The notes beneath the pieces are model-generated. The model did not search any database. It saw nothing but the letters and a program-made list of their open reading frames with translations, and was not told where the DNA came from. The translations under genes were made by a program, and so were the position numbers. Shown here piece after piece: positions 36,401 through 44,927 of a stretch of DNA of 64,000 bases; the first letter of the stretch is position 1, and every line of letters begins with the position of its first letter. Source of the stretch: Epilithonimonas xixisoli (GTDB lineage: Bacteria > Bacteroidota > Bacteroidia > Flavobacteriales > Weeksellaceae); contig NZ_SOEO01000002.1 of assembly GCF_004365655.1 (NCBI RefSeq), positions 928,308 through 992,307 on the forward strand. Direction: 5' to 3'.

Positions 36401-36432
36401 CGATAAATCGTCAAATGAATGGAAAGCGTTAA

Positions 36433-36529
36433 ACTCTGCGAAGCGCAACCCGACTTGAACGGAGCTCATTTTTTGTGGCTGGAAAAGCTTAGGCAAAAAT
36501 AGCGGGAGTGGAAGGCGGATAAGTTGCCC
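36433..36529 (-). repeat. Intergenic element, copy 4 (inverted, between convergent genes)
   Basis: On the minus strand this reads GGCAACTTATCCGCCTTCCA, CTCCCGCTATTTTTGCC, GCTTTTCCAGCCAC, an A run, then GTTCAAGTCGGGTTGC. It matches the copy at 33028 best (both share GCTTTTCCAGCCACAAAAAA). It fills the space between the ends of the two pigment arms, where a terminator would be expected. Confidence 0.75.
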
Positions 36530-36537
36530 AAATGATT

Positions 36538-37710
36538 CTAACCGTTTTCAGGATTGACTTTATTAAGAAAAAGATAAAAACCAACGCCCAAAATTGTGGA
36601 AACCGAAGTTGCCAAAATCAGACTGCCGATAATGTATTGAAACAGGTGATTTTTGACCAGTTCGAAGTTGATTTCGTGATTCAGAAAATTGGTTTCTCCA
36701 TCCACAAAAGGCGCACCAATAAATAGAGAACCCGCAATAATAAACGGAATGAACGGCGGAAAGCTGATGTTGGAAGAGACAAATGCCAGCACTTTGTTGA
36801 GCTTGAAAATCACGGCCAAAGATATCGTCAAAGCCGTCTGAAAACCCCAAACCGGCGACAGTCCAATGAACGCGCCCAAAGCAATGGAAAATGCCTTGGT
36901 GCGGTTGCTTCCGTCGCTTTCCAAAACATCTTCTTTGATAAATCTCTTGAAACTTTTCTTCCGAAAATTATGAATGAAATTTCTAGGCTTGATGTAAGCT
37001 AAAGTGATGATAACCAGAATCGTATTGAGAATGCTGATTCTCGTAAAATCTTTGAACGGCCTGAAGTGGGAAACCCTTTCTGCAGGATCGTACAGCACTT
37101 TTATCGGGACATTTTTGACCGGAACATTTTTCCACGCAGTTCGTACGATTATCTCGATTTCGAACTCGAATTTCGGGGTGAAATATTTCTTCGGAATTTT
37201 GTTAAGCGGATAAAGTCTGTAGCCAGATTGCGTGTCCTGAAGCTTGATTCCAGTCTCGAACCAAAACCAGAAGTTGGAAAAATTGTTCCCAAAACTGCTT
37301 TTTTTCGGAATGCCATCTTGCGACATATTTCGGTTTCCGATGAGCAAAACGTCTTCATTCTCTGCAAGCAAAGCTTCTACAAAAACGGGAATATCATCAG
37401 GATAATGTTGACCGTCAGAATCTATAGTGATGGCGAAATCAAATCCAAGTTCCAAAGCTTTTCTAAAACCGATTTTCAATGCATTTCCTTTTCCTTTGTT
37501 TTCTGGCAAATGGATTTTGGAAATTTGAGCGTAATTTTTAAGAATTTCTGAAGTGGAATCTGTGGAACCATCATTTACAACAATGATATTTTGAGTGTAT
37601 TCCAAAACACCATCAATAACTCTTTTTAAAGTCTTTTCGTTGTTAAAAGTTGGGATTAAAATGCAGATTTTCTTCTCAGAGATTGCATTCTGAACTTCGT
37701 GAAATTCCAT
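36538..37710 (-). CDS. Family 2 glycosyltransferase fused to DUF2062
   Basis: The 390-residue protein has a GT2 domain (about 12-235: CILIPTFNNEKTLKRVID, VVNDGSTDST, and the DxD-like TIDSDGQHYPDD near 95) and a C-terminal DUF2062 membrane domain (about 270-390) with several hydrophobic helices. This fusion is typical of flexirubin and aryl-polyene loci, where it may add a sugar to the lipid-linked pigment. It is the last gene of the minus arm and begins directly at the stop of the upstream gene. Confidence 0.85.
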   Translation of the reverse strand: MEFHEVQNAISEKKICILIPTFNNEKTLKRVIDGVLEYTQNIIVVNDGSTDSTSEILKNYAQISKIHLPENKGKGNALKIGFRKALELGFDFAITIDSDGQHYPDDIPVFVEALLAENEDVLLIGNRNMSQDGIPKKSSFGNNFSNFWFWFETGIKLQDTQSGYRLYPLNKIPKKYFTPKFEFEIEIIVRTAWKNVPVKNVPIKVLYDPAERVSHFRPFKDFTRISILNTILVIITLAYIKPRNFIHNFRKKSFKRFIKEDVLESDGSNRTKAFSIALGAFIGLSPVWGFQTALTISLAVIFKLNKVLAFVSSNISFPPFIPFIIAGSLFIGAPFVDGETNFLNHEINFELVKNHLFQYIIGSLILATSVSTILGVGFYLFLNKVNPENG

Positions 37711-38193
37711 TTATTTGAATGACGCTTTTTCGGAAGCTGTCATCGTTTTGGATTGCCCAGCGAATTGTTTGATGTAGCTTTTCAGGTCAGCGTTTTGTTT
37801 GCTGTAGTTGTTGATGAGAAAGGTTTTGTCTTCTTTCAGATTCTTGTTGTAGTCCACGATTTTTGGCAGATTTTCCTGAACGCTCATTCTAATGATACGT
37901 AATTCTGCGTTGTTTGGATTGCTCGCAATGAGGCTTTCCAAGGTAGTTGCGCCCGATTTTATAAAGGATTTTCTTTTATTTTTCTCTGTCGTAACTTTTG
38001 CTTCCAATATTTTAGAAGCTGATTTGTATGCAGAAATTACTGGGTCTGATGATGATTTTTTCTCAGCGATTGCGATGAAATTCTTAGCATTTTCGTTAGA
38101 TGAGTTTGCTTTGGAATAGCTGTTTCTCAAAGATTCCAAATCCGATTGGAAGAATGAGAAGAACGTGAACATCAAAGTGAACATCAATTTCAT
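37711..38193 (-). CDS. Small exported helical protein in the pigment locus
   Basis: The 160-residue product has a signal peptide (about 1-16) and a mature part made almost only of charged helix (KSASKILEAKVTTEKNKRK and similar), without cysteines. I do not recognise the family. Its start is 4 nt after the dehydratase stop and its stop abuts the glycosyltransferase start, so it is fixed in the operon. Its role in the pigment pathway is unknown. Confidence 0.7.
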   Translation of the reverse strand: MKLMFTLMFTFFSFFQSDLESLRNSYSKANSSNENAKNFIAIAEKKSSSDPVISAYKSASKILEAKVTTEKNKRKSFIKSGATTLESLIASNPNNAELRIIRMSVQENLPKIVDYNKNLKEDKTFLINNYSKQNADLKSYIKQFAGQSKTMTASEKASFK

Positions 38194-38197
38194 AACC

Positions 38198-38572
38198 TTA
38201 GATTTTGGTGTAATTAACTGACAGTTTCAATGCAATTGTTTCGCCAAAACTGGTCGTGTTCTTTACTTTCAGTTCGCCATCTTTTTCGGTGATGTCCAAT
38301 TGCAAAACCAAATCCGGCGTTTCAAAAGGATTGATAATCGCCATAAACTTTACGTTGGAAGCGGATTTCAAAAACAATTTTGAAGCGGTGAAATTTTCAG
38401 TTAAGTCTTTCACAATCTGCATCATACAAACACCTGGCGTCACTGGGTTTCCAGGGAAATGTCCTTGGAAAATTTCGTGGTCGGGACTCAGTTTGATATT
38501 AGCAATATAACTTCCGCTCTCAGTTTTTTCCTGAGATTCTAAAGTGTAGAAATTTGTAAGAATAGTCTGCAT
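38198..38572 (-). CDS. 3-hydroxyacyl-ACP dehydratase (hot-dog fold)
   Basis: The 124-residue protein has the FabZ-like core GHFPGNPVTPGVCMMQI (about 38-54) with the catalytic histidine. It would remove water from 3-hydroxyacyl-ACP and so form the conjugated double bonds of the polyene. It lies in the minus arm, so dehydration is encoded apart from the ketosynthase, reductase and ACP of the plus arm. Confidence 0.85.
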   Translation of the reverse strand: MQTILTNFYTLESQEKTESGSYIANIKLSPDHEIFQGHFPGNPVTPGVCMMQIVKDLTENFTASKLFLKSASNVKFMAIINPFETPDLVLQLDITEKDGELKVKNTTSFGETIALKLSVNYTKI

Positions 38573-38577
38573 AAAAC

Positions 38578-39174
38578 TTATTTAAATGTGTAATAAACGC
38601 CCAGTTGGAAAAGGATGTTGGTGTGATCTTCACTCGTCGTTTTGATTTGGGAAACCAACCCTTTTTTGAATCTGGCTTCGATTCCGAATTGGTTTGTAAT
38701 GTCATATCCAGCGCCCAGCAAAATCCCCAAATCTGTATTGTTTTTCACATAAGGGTCGAAGTTTTTGTCGGCGATTAAATAATCTATACTCAAGCCGGCT
38801 TGCAAATTAAATTTCTGTAAAAAAAACTTATTCACCGCTTGGATGGATAGATAAGAAAGCTCCGATTTCTGTTCCCACGTGCTGGTTTTCATTATCGTTC
38901 CTTGTCTGGAATAGTTGATTTCTGGTTGCAAAGCATATACTTTTGAAAATCGGATGGTCCCAAAAACACCGATGTAAAAATCTGTAATATAACTCGTTTG
39001 AACTCTCTCTTCGTTTTCCCAAAGTTCCGTCGATTCAAACATATCATAGAAACCGCCGTCCGTTTCTGTGAACTTTGCAAAGTTGGCTCCAGCACGAATC
39101 CCGGGCGTGAAAGTCACTTGTGCCAATGCAAAATTGGACAGAATCAGAAAGAATAAAAAGAAATTTTTTTTCAT
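38578..39174 (-). CDS. Outer-membrane beta-barrel protein (PorT-like)
   Basis: The 198-residue protein has a signal peptide (about 1-18, ending NFALAQ) and an alternating strand pattern with GIRAGANFAKF at the start, LQAGLSIDYLIADK near 125, and a C-terminal strand ending LGVYYTFK, all features of small eight-stranded barrels of the PorT type. It may be a pore or an anchor for the pigment in the outer membrane. It lies 5 nt before the dehydratase gene. Confidence 0.8.
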   Translation of the reverse strand: MKKNFFLFFLILSNFALAQVTFTPGIRAGANFAKFTETDGGFYDMFESTELWENEERVQTSYITDFYIGVFGTIRFSKVYALQPEINYSRQGTIMKTSTWEQKSELSYLSIQAVNKFFLQKFNLQAGLSIDYLIADKNFDPYVKNNTDLGILLGAGYDITNQFGIEARFKKGLVSQIKTTSEDHTNILFQLGVYYTFK

Positions 39175-39181
39175 AGCTCGA

Positions 39182-39817
39182 TTAGTCGGTTTCGGTGATT
39201 TGAAATAGTTTGATGTTAATCTTAAAATCTTTGTGTTCCAGATTAATCATCTCTGCAAAAGTAGGTTTTTTAGCTTCAAAACTGAAATTGATTTTCTCCC
39301 GATTTTTCTTTGTGTAAACAATTTTTGTCAGCAGAGAATTTTCTTTATCAAAAAACAGATAATAATTTTTTTTATCCATTTTTGATAAGAAAATATTTGA
39401 TTTAGAATCCTCAAAACTTTCATTCACCGAAAAATTTCGTTTTAATAATTCCTGAAAATCATTTTTCAGAAAATTAATGACCATTTTTTTATCTAAATCT
39501 GCCAGAACGTAATTAAGTTTGAAATCATTTTCAGAAATTTCAAAATCAATCATTTTATTCCCGAAATCTGAGGTCATCACAACTCTGTGAGTGGTTTCTG
39601 AGATTTTTTTGATGATAAGAATTCCGCTGATATCATTGCCATAAACTTCCATTTGGCTTTTATAGACATAATCTTCGTTCGATGAAAAATACAAATTTTC
39701 AACTTCTTTTTTGGAGTTTGAAATAGATTTTACATCCTTTATCTCAAATGTTTTACACGATATAAAACTCAGAAAAATAAGACTACAAAGAAAACTCAGA
39801 AGCAGGAATCGGCGCAT
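39182..39817 (-). CDS. Hypothetical lipoprotein in the pigment locus
   Basis: From ATG 39815-39817 (MRRFLLLS) the product has 211 residues with a lipobox at LSFISC and a beta-rich mature domain (SQMEVYGNDISGILIIKK, RVVMTSDFGNKMIDFEI) resembling LolA/LolB-like folds, though I cannot assign a family. The longer frame begins inside the lolA gene. The start overlaps lolA by 35 nt. Its place beside lolA suggests a role in moving lipid or pigment between the membranes. Confidence 0.72.
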   Translation of the reverse strand: MRRFLLLSFLCSLIFLSFISCKTFEIKDVKSISNSKKEVENLYFSSNEDYVYKSQMEVYGNDISGILIIKKISETTHRVVMTSDFGNKMIDFEISENDFKLNYVLADLDKKMVINFLKNDFQELLKRNFSVNESFEDSKSNIFLSKMDKKNYYLFFDKENSLLTKIVYTKKNREKINFSFEAKKPTFAEMINLEHKDFKINIKLFQITETD

Positions 39818-40409
39818 TGATTTTGGTGTTTTTGAAAACAATATTCGTCGTGTCGCCCGAGGCTTCCGTCATATTAACTTGCGAAACAGTCGATTCGTTT
39901 TTGGGAAATTGTAGTTCTATTTGCTTAATGTATTTCAGCAATTGAGTTGATTTTGGGATAAACTTCGCGATATTTGAAGTTCCATTTTTAAAATAAGCAA
40001 CAGAAAATTCTGGGTCGCTGAACATTTTTCCGTTTGAACTTCCGACAATCAGTTTGTTTATTTTTTCAAAAGTTTTACTCTTCGCATCGACAGTGGATTT
40101 TTTCCCTTGGTCATTGATGAAAATTTTATTGTCTTTAAAAATAATGCTGTATTGATAAGGTTTCGTGTATTTCCAACTCAAAGTATTTGGCGATTTCAAA
40201 GACATTTTACCTTGTGTGACAATATTTTTATCTAAAAAATCCATTTTTTTGGTCTGAATGAAATCGCTTTGTAAGGTTTTAATTTCCTTCGTTTCGGCAG
40301 AGATTTTTGCGACAAATGCTTTTGATTCCGCGCTCGTCATTGCTGTATTTTGGGCAAATAATAAATTTGAAATTAATAAAAGTGCTACGAAAGCTATATT
40401 TTTAATCAT
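39783..40409 (-). CDS. LolA-like outer-membrane lipoprotein carrier
   Basis: The 208-residue protein has a signal peptide (about 1-20) and the LolA fold pattern: QSDFIQTKKMDFLDKNIVTQGKMSL, LSWKYTKPYQYSIIF, KIFINDQGKKS. LolA carries hydrophobic cargo through the periplasm. LolA paralogues are normal in flexirubin and aryl-polyene loci and may carry the pigment lipid instead of lipoproteins. The start codon overlaps the stop of the deacetylase gene (TAATG). Confidence 0.85.
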   Translation of the reverse strand: MIKNIAFVALLLISNLLFAQNTAMTSAESKAFVAKISAETKEIKTLQSDFIQTKKMDFLDKNIVTQGKMSLKSPNTLSWKYTKPYQYSIIFKDNKIFINDQGKKSTVDAKSKTFEKINKLIVGSSNGKMFSDPEFSVAYFKNGTSNIAKFIPKSTQLLKYIKQIELQFPKNESTVSQVNMTEASGDTTNIVFKNTKINAPIPASEFSL

Positions 40410-41158
40410 TATTTTTTAGAATTAATCATTGAATCAATCGTGAAAGTCGAATACTTTTCACGCTCCAAAAATAACAATAATTCGACCAAAACATTGTAAG
40501 TTTTCTCCGAAGTGTCGTGAAGGAGAATAATGCTACCTTTTTTTAAATTTTTTGTTACTTTTTTCAAAATTTTCTTTTCATCTTGAATAACAGTATCAAG
40601 CGAACGAACATTCCAGCCGATGCTTTTTTTCGCGGTTTTCTTGATGGCTTTTGCAATATTCGGATTGGTGACGCCAAATGGAGGACGGTATAAATCAGTT
40701 TTAAAACTGCCAATTTTCAACATTACTTCATCACATTTTTTAATTTCCTCAATCATTTTTGAAGTTGACAAGAATCCGGTTTTATTTGAATGAGAATAAG
40801 TATGATTTCCAACTGAATGACCTTCTGCGATGATTCTTTGGAAAGTCTCAGGATATTTTTCAATCTGTTTTCCGATGCAGAAAAAGGTGGCTTTAATGTT
40901 ATATTCTTTTAATAAATCCAGAAATTTCGGAGTACACTCAGTCGGTCCGTCATCGAAAGTCAAAGCGATTTCTTTGATTTTTGTCTTTTTATTAATGATA
41001 GAATCAACAAAATACCCAAACTGAATATCAAACGAACCCCAAACTACAACCGCAGAAAAAACGAAAAACCATATCAAACAAAGCCAAAAACTTACCTGGA
41101 AAATATAAAAGATAATATTCGAAATGAGATAAAACAGGACGAATAAATAATGTTTCAT
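40409..41158 (-). CDS. Polysaccharide deacetylase (NodB) membrane protein
   Basis: The 249-residue protein has two N-terminal hydrophobic segments (about 3-40) and a NodB domain with TFDDGPTECTPKFLDLL near 67-83, the metal-binding H-x3-H in GHSVGNHTYSHSN near 115, and YRPPFGVTNP near 155. It would remove acetyl groups from a sugar at the membrane, perhaps the sugar added by the GT2 enzyme of the same operon. It is the first gene of the minus arm. Confidence 0.85.
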   Translation of the reverse strand: MKHYLFVLFYLISNIIFYIFQVSFWLCLIWFFVFSAVVVWGSFDIQFGYFVDSIINKKTKIKEIALTFDDGPTECTPKFLDLLKEYNIKATFFCIGKQIEKYPETFQRIIAEGHSVGNHTYSHSNKTGFLSTSKMIEEIKKCDEVMLKIGSFKTDLYRPPFGVTNPNIAKAIKKTAKKSIGWNVRSLDTVIQDEKKILKKVTKNLKKGSIILLHDTSEKTYNVLVELLLFLEREKYSTFTIDSMINSKK

Positions 41159-41327
41159 TTTAACAGATTTAATTAAGGTTGGCTTGAAACATCGATTAAT
41201 ATTTATTTTAACGAAGATACATATTTACGAATTATTCTAAAACTTAAAATATTTTCATATTTAAGCGTTAGATGAAAATGGTACGATTTTCAAAGTCTTA
41301 TAAGATTAAAATGCTTAGACATAATTC

Positions 41328-41927
41328 CTATTCTTTTATAAATTTTTTGTTGATTATTTCTCCAGATTTTGTAGTTGCAGAAAAAATATAAGTTCCTTTC
41401 GTAAGTTTTGACACATTGATTGATTTTCCAGAACTTGACATTTGTTCAATTATTTTTCCAGATGAATCTGTGATTTTAAAGTCAGTAATTTCCTCAGAAA
41501 AGTTTAGAATGTCTTTTACCGGATTTGGGAAAGTTGTGAAAGATTTTGATGAAAATTCTTTAGTGCCCAAAGCAGGACCATTTATTGTATATGAAACTGC
41601 ATCTGATTCTATATTTCCTTCGTAAACTGCTTTTACATTAACAATAAACGCGTGTGTGAGAAAATCACAACCATCATTAATTCCCGAACGTGAGTCACAT
41701 CCTAAAGAGGTGTTAGTTTGAAATCTGTACAATTCATTTCCACGATAGATATTATATCCAATTAAGTCATTATGAGGAGTTGCAGGTGGAGCCCAAGATA
41801 GAGAGAAAATATTGTTGTAGGGAAATATGTGTGTATGATACCACGCTAAATTTTGAACAGGATTGTTTTGCCCAAATCCTAAATTATAAATTAGGATTGC
41901 AAAGATAAAAAGGAAATGTTTTTTCAT
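41328..41927 (-). CDS. Secreted fibronectin-like protein with T9SS type A tail
   Basis: The 199-residue protein has a signal peptide (about 1-19, ending LGFGQ), one fibronectin-III-like domain (about 20-112, with LSWAPPATPHNDLIGYNIYRG), and a T9SS type A sorting tail (from TTFPNPVKDILNF to the final NKKFIKE). It is exported to or beyond the cell surface. The single Fn3 domain suggests binding; nothing shows a target. It is a single gene between the pigment and phenylacetate loci. Confidence 0.82.
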   Translation of the reverse strand: MKKHFLFIFAILIYNLGFGQNNPVQNLAWYHTHIFPYNNIFSLSWAPPATPHNDLIGYNIYRGNELYRFQTNTSLGCDSRSGINDGCDFLTHAFIVNVKAVYEGNIESDAVSYTINGPALGTKEFSSKSFTTFPNPVKDILNFSEEITDFKITDSSGKIIEQMSSSGKSINVSKLTKGTYIFSATTKSGEIINKKFIKE

Positions 41928-42031
41928 AGGTTTTAGTTTAATTAATTCAAATATAGTGATTTAAGTGAATTTATTTATTTTTTGATTAATACTTTTTCTC
42001 CAAAATATTTATTTCTTACAGTCGGAAAAAC

Positions 42032-42071
42032 TAACTAACATTTGTTAGTTAAATAAAAATTCGTAAGTTTG
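42032..42071 (+). promoter_or_regulatory. paa operon promoter with TetR-type operator on the -33 box
   Basis: The palindrome TAACTAACA-TT-TGTTAGTTA (42032-42051) has two perfect 9-bp arms. The TTG inside it (42042-42044) is exactly 19 nt before TAAGTTTG (42064-42071), an exact flavobacterial promoter. A repressor bound to the palindrome would block the -33 contact. A TetR-family gene is the second gene of the operon, so this is its likely operator. Phenylacetyl-CoA is the usual ligand for PaaR-type regulators. Confidence 0.85.
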
Positions 42072-42131
42072 TTTAAATCACATTCATAATTCAAATTTTG
42101 AATTAATTAACTGAATGTCAAATGTTTAAAT

Positions 42132-44213
42132 ATGGAGATGACCAAAAGACATTTTTTAAACAAAGAAATTTCTCTGACTGACTTACTCAAATCAGCCTAT
42201 CGTTTGATGTTTACGGCAAAAACTTTGACCGATTTGTACGAGCAGGAAAAAAAGATAACTTCGAAGTACGTTCACGCCACTTCCCGCGGACACGAGGCGA
42301 TTCAGCTCGCTTTGGGAATGCAGTTGTTGCCGCAGGATTTCGTGAGTCCTTATTATAGAGACGATTCAATTTTACTTGGAATCGGAATCACGCCTTACGA
42401 ATTGATGCTTCAACTTTTAGCAAAACGCGACGACCCATTTTCTGGCGGAAGAACATATTATTCACATCCAAGTTTAAGACGTGACGATTTCCCGAAAATC
42501 ATCCACCAAAGTTCGGGAACAGGAATGCAAGCTATTCCAACCACCGGAATTGCAATGGGAATGAAGTACAAAGAAGAAATCGGAATCGCCGGAAATCTCG
42601 ATGACAAACCAATCGCAGTCTGCTCACTCGGCGACGCAAGTTGCACAGAAGGCGAAGTTTCCGAAGCTTTCCAAATGGCAGCTTTGAAACAATTGCCAAT
42701 TCTTTATTTAGTTCAGGACAACGAATGGGACATTTCTGCCAGTGCAGACGAAATCCGAGCGCAGGATATCACACAATATATGCAAGGTTTCAACGGCATC
42801 GAAACCAAAACCATCGACGGAACAGATTTTATCAAATCTTACGAAACCGTCAAAGAATGCATCAAAATCATTCGTGAAGAACGCCGTCCAATGCTGATTC
42901 ACGCTAAAGTTCCTTTGCTTAATCACCATACTTCTGGTGTGAGAAAAGAATGGTACCGAGATGATTTGGAAGAATGTGCGAAAAATGACCCATTAATCAA
43001 ATTGCGACATCAACTTTCAGAATTCAGCGTAGAAGATTCTGAAGTTGAAACCATAGAAAAAGAAGTTGCAGAACTCGTAAGAACCGATTTTGAAAACGCC
43101 ATTTTAGCAGAAGACCCAAAACCGGAGGACGCTTACAAACACGATTTTGCACCAACGCCAATCACCGAAGAAAAAGGCGAACGTTCCCCAAGCGGAAAAA
43201 TCCCAACTGTAATGGTGGATTGCGCGCTTTTTGCCATCCGAGAATTGATGACGAAACATCCGGAAGCCTTATTATACGGACAAGATGTCGGTTTAAGATT
43301 AGGCGGCGTTTTCCGTGAAGCGATTACGTTGGCAGCACAATTTGGGGAGAAAAGGGTTTTCAATACACCTATTCAGGAAGCGTTTATCGTTGGTTCAACA
43401 GTCGGAATGAGCGCAGTTGGACTGAAACCAATTGTCGAAGTTCAATTCGCCGATTACATTTGGCCAGGCTTGAATCAATTATTTACCGAAGTTTCCAGAA
43501 GTTATTATTTGTCTAATGGAAAATGGCCGATTTCTATGATTCTCCGCGTTCCGATTGGCGCTTACGGAAGTGGCGGACCTTATCACTCAAGTTCTGTGGA
43601 AAGTGTTTTGACGAATATCAAAGGCATCAAAATCGCTTATCCTTCAACAGGTGCAGATTTAAAAGGTTTGATGAAAGCCGCTTTCTACGACCCAAATCCT
43701 GTTGTAATGTTGGAACACAAAGGATTGTATTGGTCAAAAATCGAAGGCACAGAAAATGCAAAAACCATTGAGCCAGATGAAGATTATATCATTCCATTTG
43801 GGAAAGCAAGAGAAGTTTTGCTTTGTGAAAATCGCCAAGACAAACCAACTTTGACCATCATCACTTACGGAATGGGCGTTTATTGGGCTTCGAACGCAGC
43901 GAAAGAATTTGACAATCAAATCGAAATCATTGATTTAAGAACGCTCGCGCCTTTAGATGAAAACCGAGTTTTCGAAAGTGTGAAAAAACACAACCGTTGC
44001 ATCGTTTTGACGGAAGAACCTGTCAATAATAGCTTTGCGCAAAGTCTCGCAGCGAGAATCAGTGACAATTGTTTCAGAAATCTCGACGCTCCGGTAAAAG
44101 TAGTTGGAGCAAAAGATTTGCCTGCAATTCCTATCAATTCCGAATTGGAAAAGGAAATGTTGCCGAACACACAGAAATTAATTAAAGAAATAGAACAATT
44201 ATTAAAGTATTAG
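42132..44213 (+). CDS. 2-oxoacid dehydrogenase E1, alpha and beta subunits fused
   Basis: The 693-residue protein joins an alpha part (about 1-300; TPP-binding GDASCTEGEVSEAFQMAAL ending in QDNEWDIS) and a beta part (about 350-693; LYGQDVG, NTPIQEAFIVGSTVGMS, GAYGSGGPYHSSS). It decarboxylates a 2-oxoacid and hands the acyl group to a lipoyl E2. Enzymes of this kind act on branched-chain oxoacids. Its place as first gene of the paa operon suggests phenylpyruvate as a substrate, giving phenylacetyl-CoA without a ligase; this is inferred, and E2/E3 are not in the window. Confidence 0.88.
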   Translation: MEMTKRHFLNKEISLTDLLKSAYRLMFTAKTLTDLYEQEKKITSKYVHATSRGHEAIQLALGMQLLPQDFVSPYYRDDSILLGIGITPYELMLQLLAKRDDPFSGGRTYYSHPSLRRDDFPKIIHQSSGTGMQAIPTTGIAMGMKYKEEIGIAGNLDDKPIAVCSLGDASCTEGEVSEAFQMAALKQLPILYLVQDNEWDISASADEIRAQDITQYMQGFNGIETKTIDGTDFIKSYETVKECIKIIREERRPMLIHAKVPLLNHHTSGVRKEWYRDDLEECAKNDPLIKLRHQLSEFSVEDSEVETIEKEVAELVRTDFENAILAEDPKPEDAYKHDFAPTPITEEKGERSPSGKIPTVMVDCALFAIRELMTKHPEALLYGQDVGLRLGGVFREAITLAAQFGEKRVFNTPIQEAFIVGSTVGMSAVGLKPIVEVQFADYIWPGLNQLFTEVSRSYYLSNGKWPISMILRVPIGAYGSGGPYHSSSVESVLTNIKGIKIAYPSTGADLKGLMKAAFYDPNPVVMLEHKGLYWSKIEGTENAKTIEPDEDYIIPFGKAREVLLCENRQDKPTLTIITYGMGVYWASNAAKEFDNQIEIIDLRTLAPLDENRVFESVKKHNRCIVLTEEPVNNSFAQSLAARISDNCFRNLDAPVKVVGAKDLPAIPINSELEKEMLPNTQKLIKEIEQLLKY

Positions 44214-44266
44214 AATTTCATCAAAGTTACTCCCTTTAGGGCTGGGGAAATAACTTTGATGAAATT
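44214..44266. repeat. Hairpin with constant loop, copy A
   Basis: AATTTCATCAAAGTTA (44214-44229) and TAACTTTGATGAAATT (44251-44266) are perfect 16-bp arms around the loop CTCCCTTTAGGGCTGGGGAA(A). The hairpin begins right after the E1 stop codon and ends 18 nt before the tetR ATG. A second copy with the same loop but an unrelated 8-bp stem is at 61386-61424. Confidence 0.85.
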
Positions 44267-44283
44267 GCACTTTGCGTAAAAAT

Positions 44284-44880
44284 ATGGAAACAGAAACAAT
44301 TCCAAACAAAATAAAAATCAATAAAAAAGAACTGATTTTATCCGAAGCCGCAATGCTTTTCAAAGAGAAAGGTTTCGGCGGAACCAGTATGCGCGACCTT
44401 GCTGAAAAAGTAGGAATGGAAGCTGCAAGTATGTACAATCACATCAAATCCAAAGACGAAATTCTCGAATTGATTTGTTTCAAAATTGCCAACCAATATA
44501 TTTCTCAATTACAGGAAATTGAAAATACAAACCAGACTTTTCAGGAAAAACTGAACGCCATCATCGGACTTCACGTTCAACTGATTATCGAAGATTCTGC
44601 CTCGGTTTCTGTTGCGAATAACGATTGGAAATATTTATCTAATGAAAAAAAGGAACAATATAAAGAAACCAGAAAATCCTATGAAAAAAGCTTTGCCAAC
44701 ATCATAGAACAAGGAATGCAAAACGGCGAATTCAAAAAAATGAATGTTTCCGTTGCGCTTTTCACAATGTTATCTTCTTTAAGGTGGATTGAACTTTGGT
44801 ACAAACCAAGCCGCGAAATCACACCACAGGAACTGGAAGATGATTTGAAAACATTATTAATGAAAGGTTTAAATAATTAG
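44284..44880 (+). CDS. TetR-family regulator, probable PaaR
   Basis: From ATG 44284 the protein has 198 residues: an N-terminal helix-turn-helix (GGTSMRDLAEKVGMEAASMYNHIKSKDE, near 28-55) and a TetR-type ligand domain. A TTG four codons upstream is a weaker start. It lies inside the paa operon, so it would repress its own transcript through the palindrome at 42032-42051. Phenylacetyl-CoA or a pathway intermediate is the likely inducer. Confidence 0.85.
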   Translation: METETIPNKIKINKKELILSEAAMLFKEKGFGGTSMRDLAEKVGMEAASMYNHIKSKDEILELICFKIANQYISQLQEIENTNQTFQEKLNAIIGLHVQLIIEDSASVSVANNDWKYLSNEKKEQYKETRKSYEKSFANIIEQGMQNGEFKKMNVSVALFTMLSSLRWIELWYKPSREITPQELEDDLKTLLMKGLNN

Positions 44881-44890
44881 AATTAAAAGT

Positions 44891-44920
44891 CATTGTACTT
44901 TTTACATCATACATTTTACA
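44891..44920. repeat. Self-similar TTTTACA spacer before paaE
   Basis: The words TTGTACTTTTTACATCATAC and ATTTTACAAAT resemble the right half of the spacer at 52854-52922. It ends 7 nt before the paaE ATG. Confidence 0.5.
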
Positions 44921-44927
44921 AATAAAA

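Noticed and set aside
36563..36850. 95-codon antisense-type frame over the glycosyltransferase-DUF2062 gene
   Set aside because: It lies wholly within the well-supported gene on the same strand in another frame and has no start context or family features.
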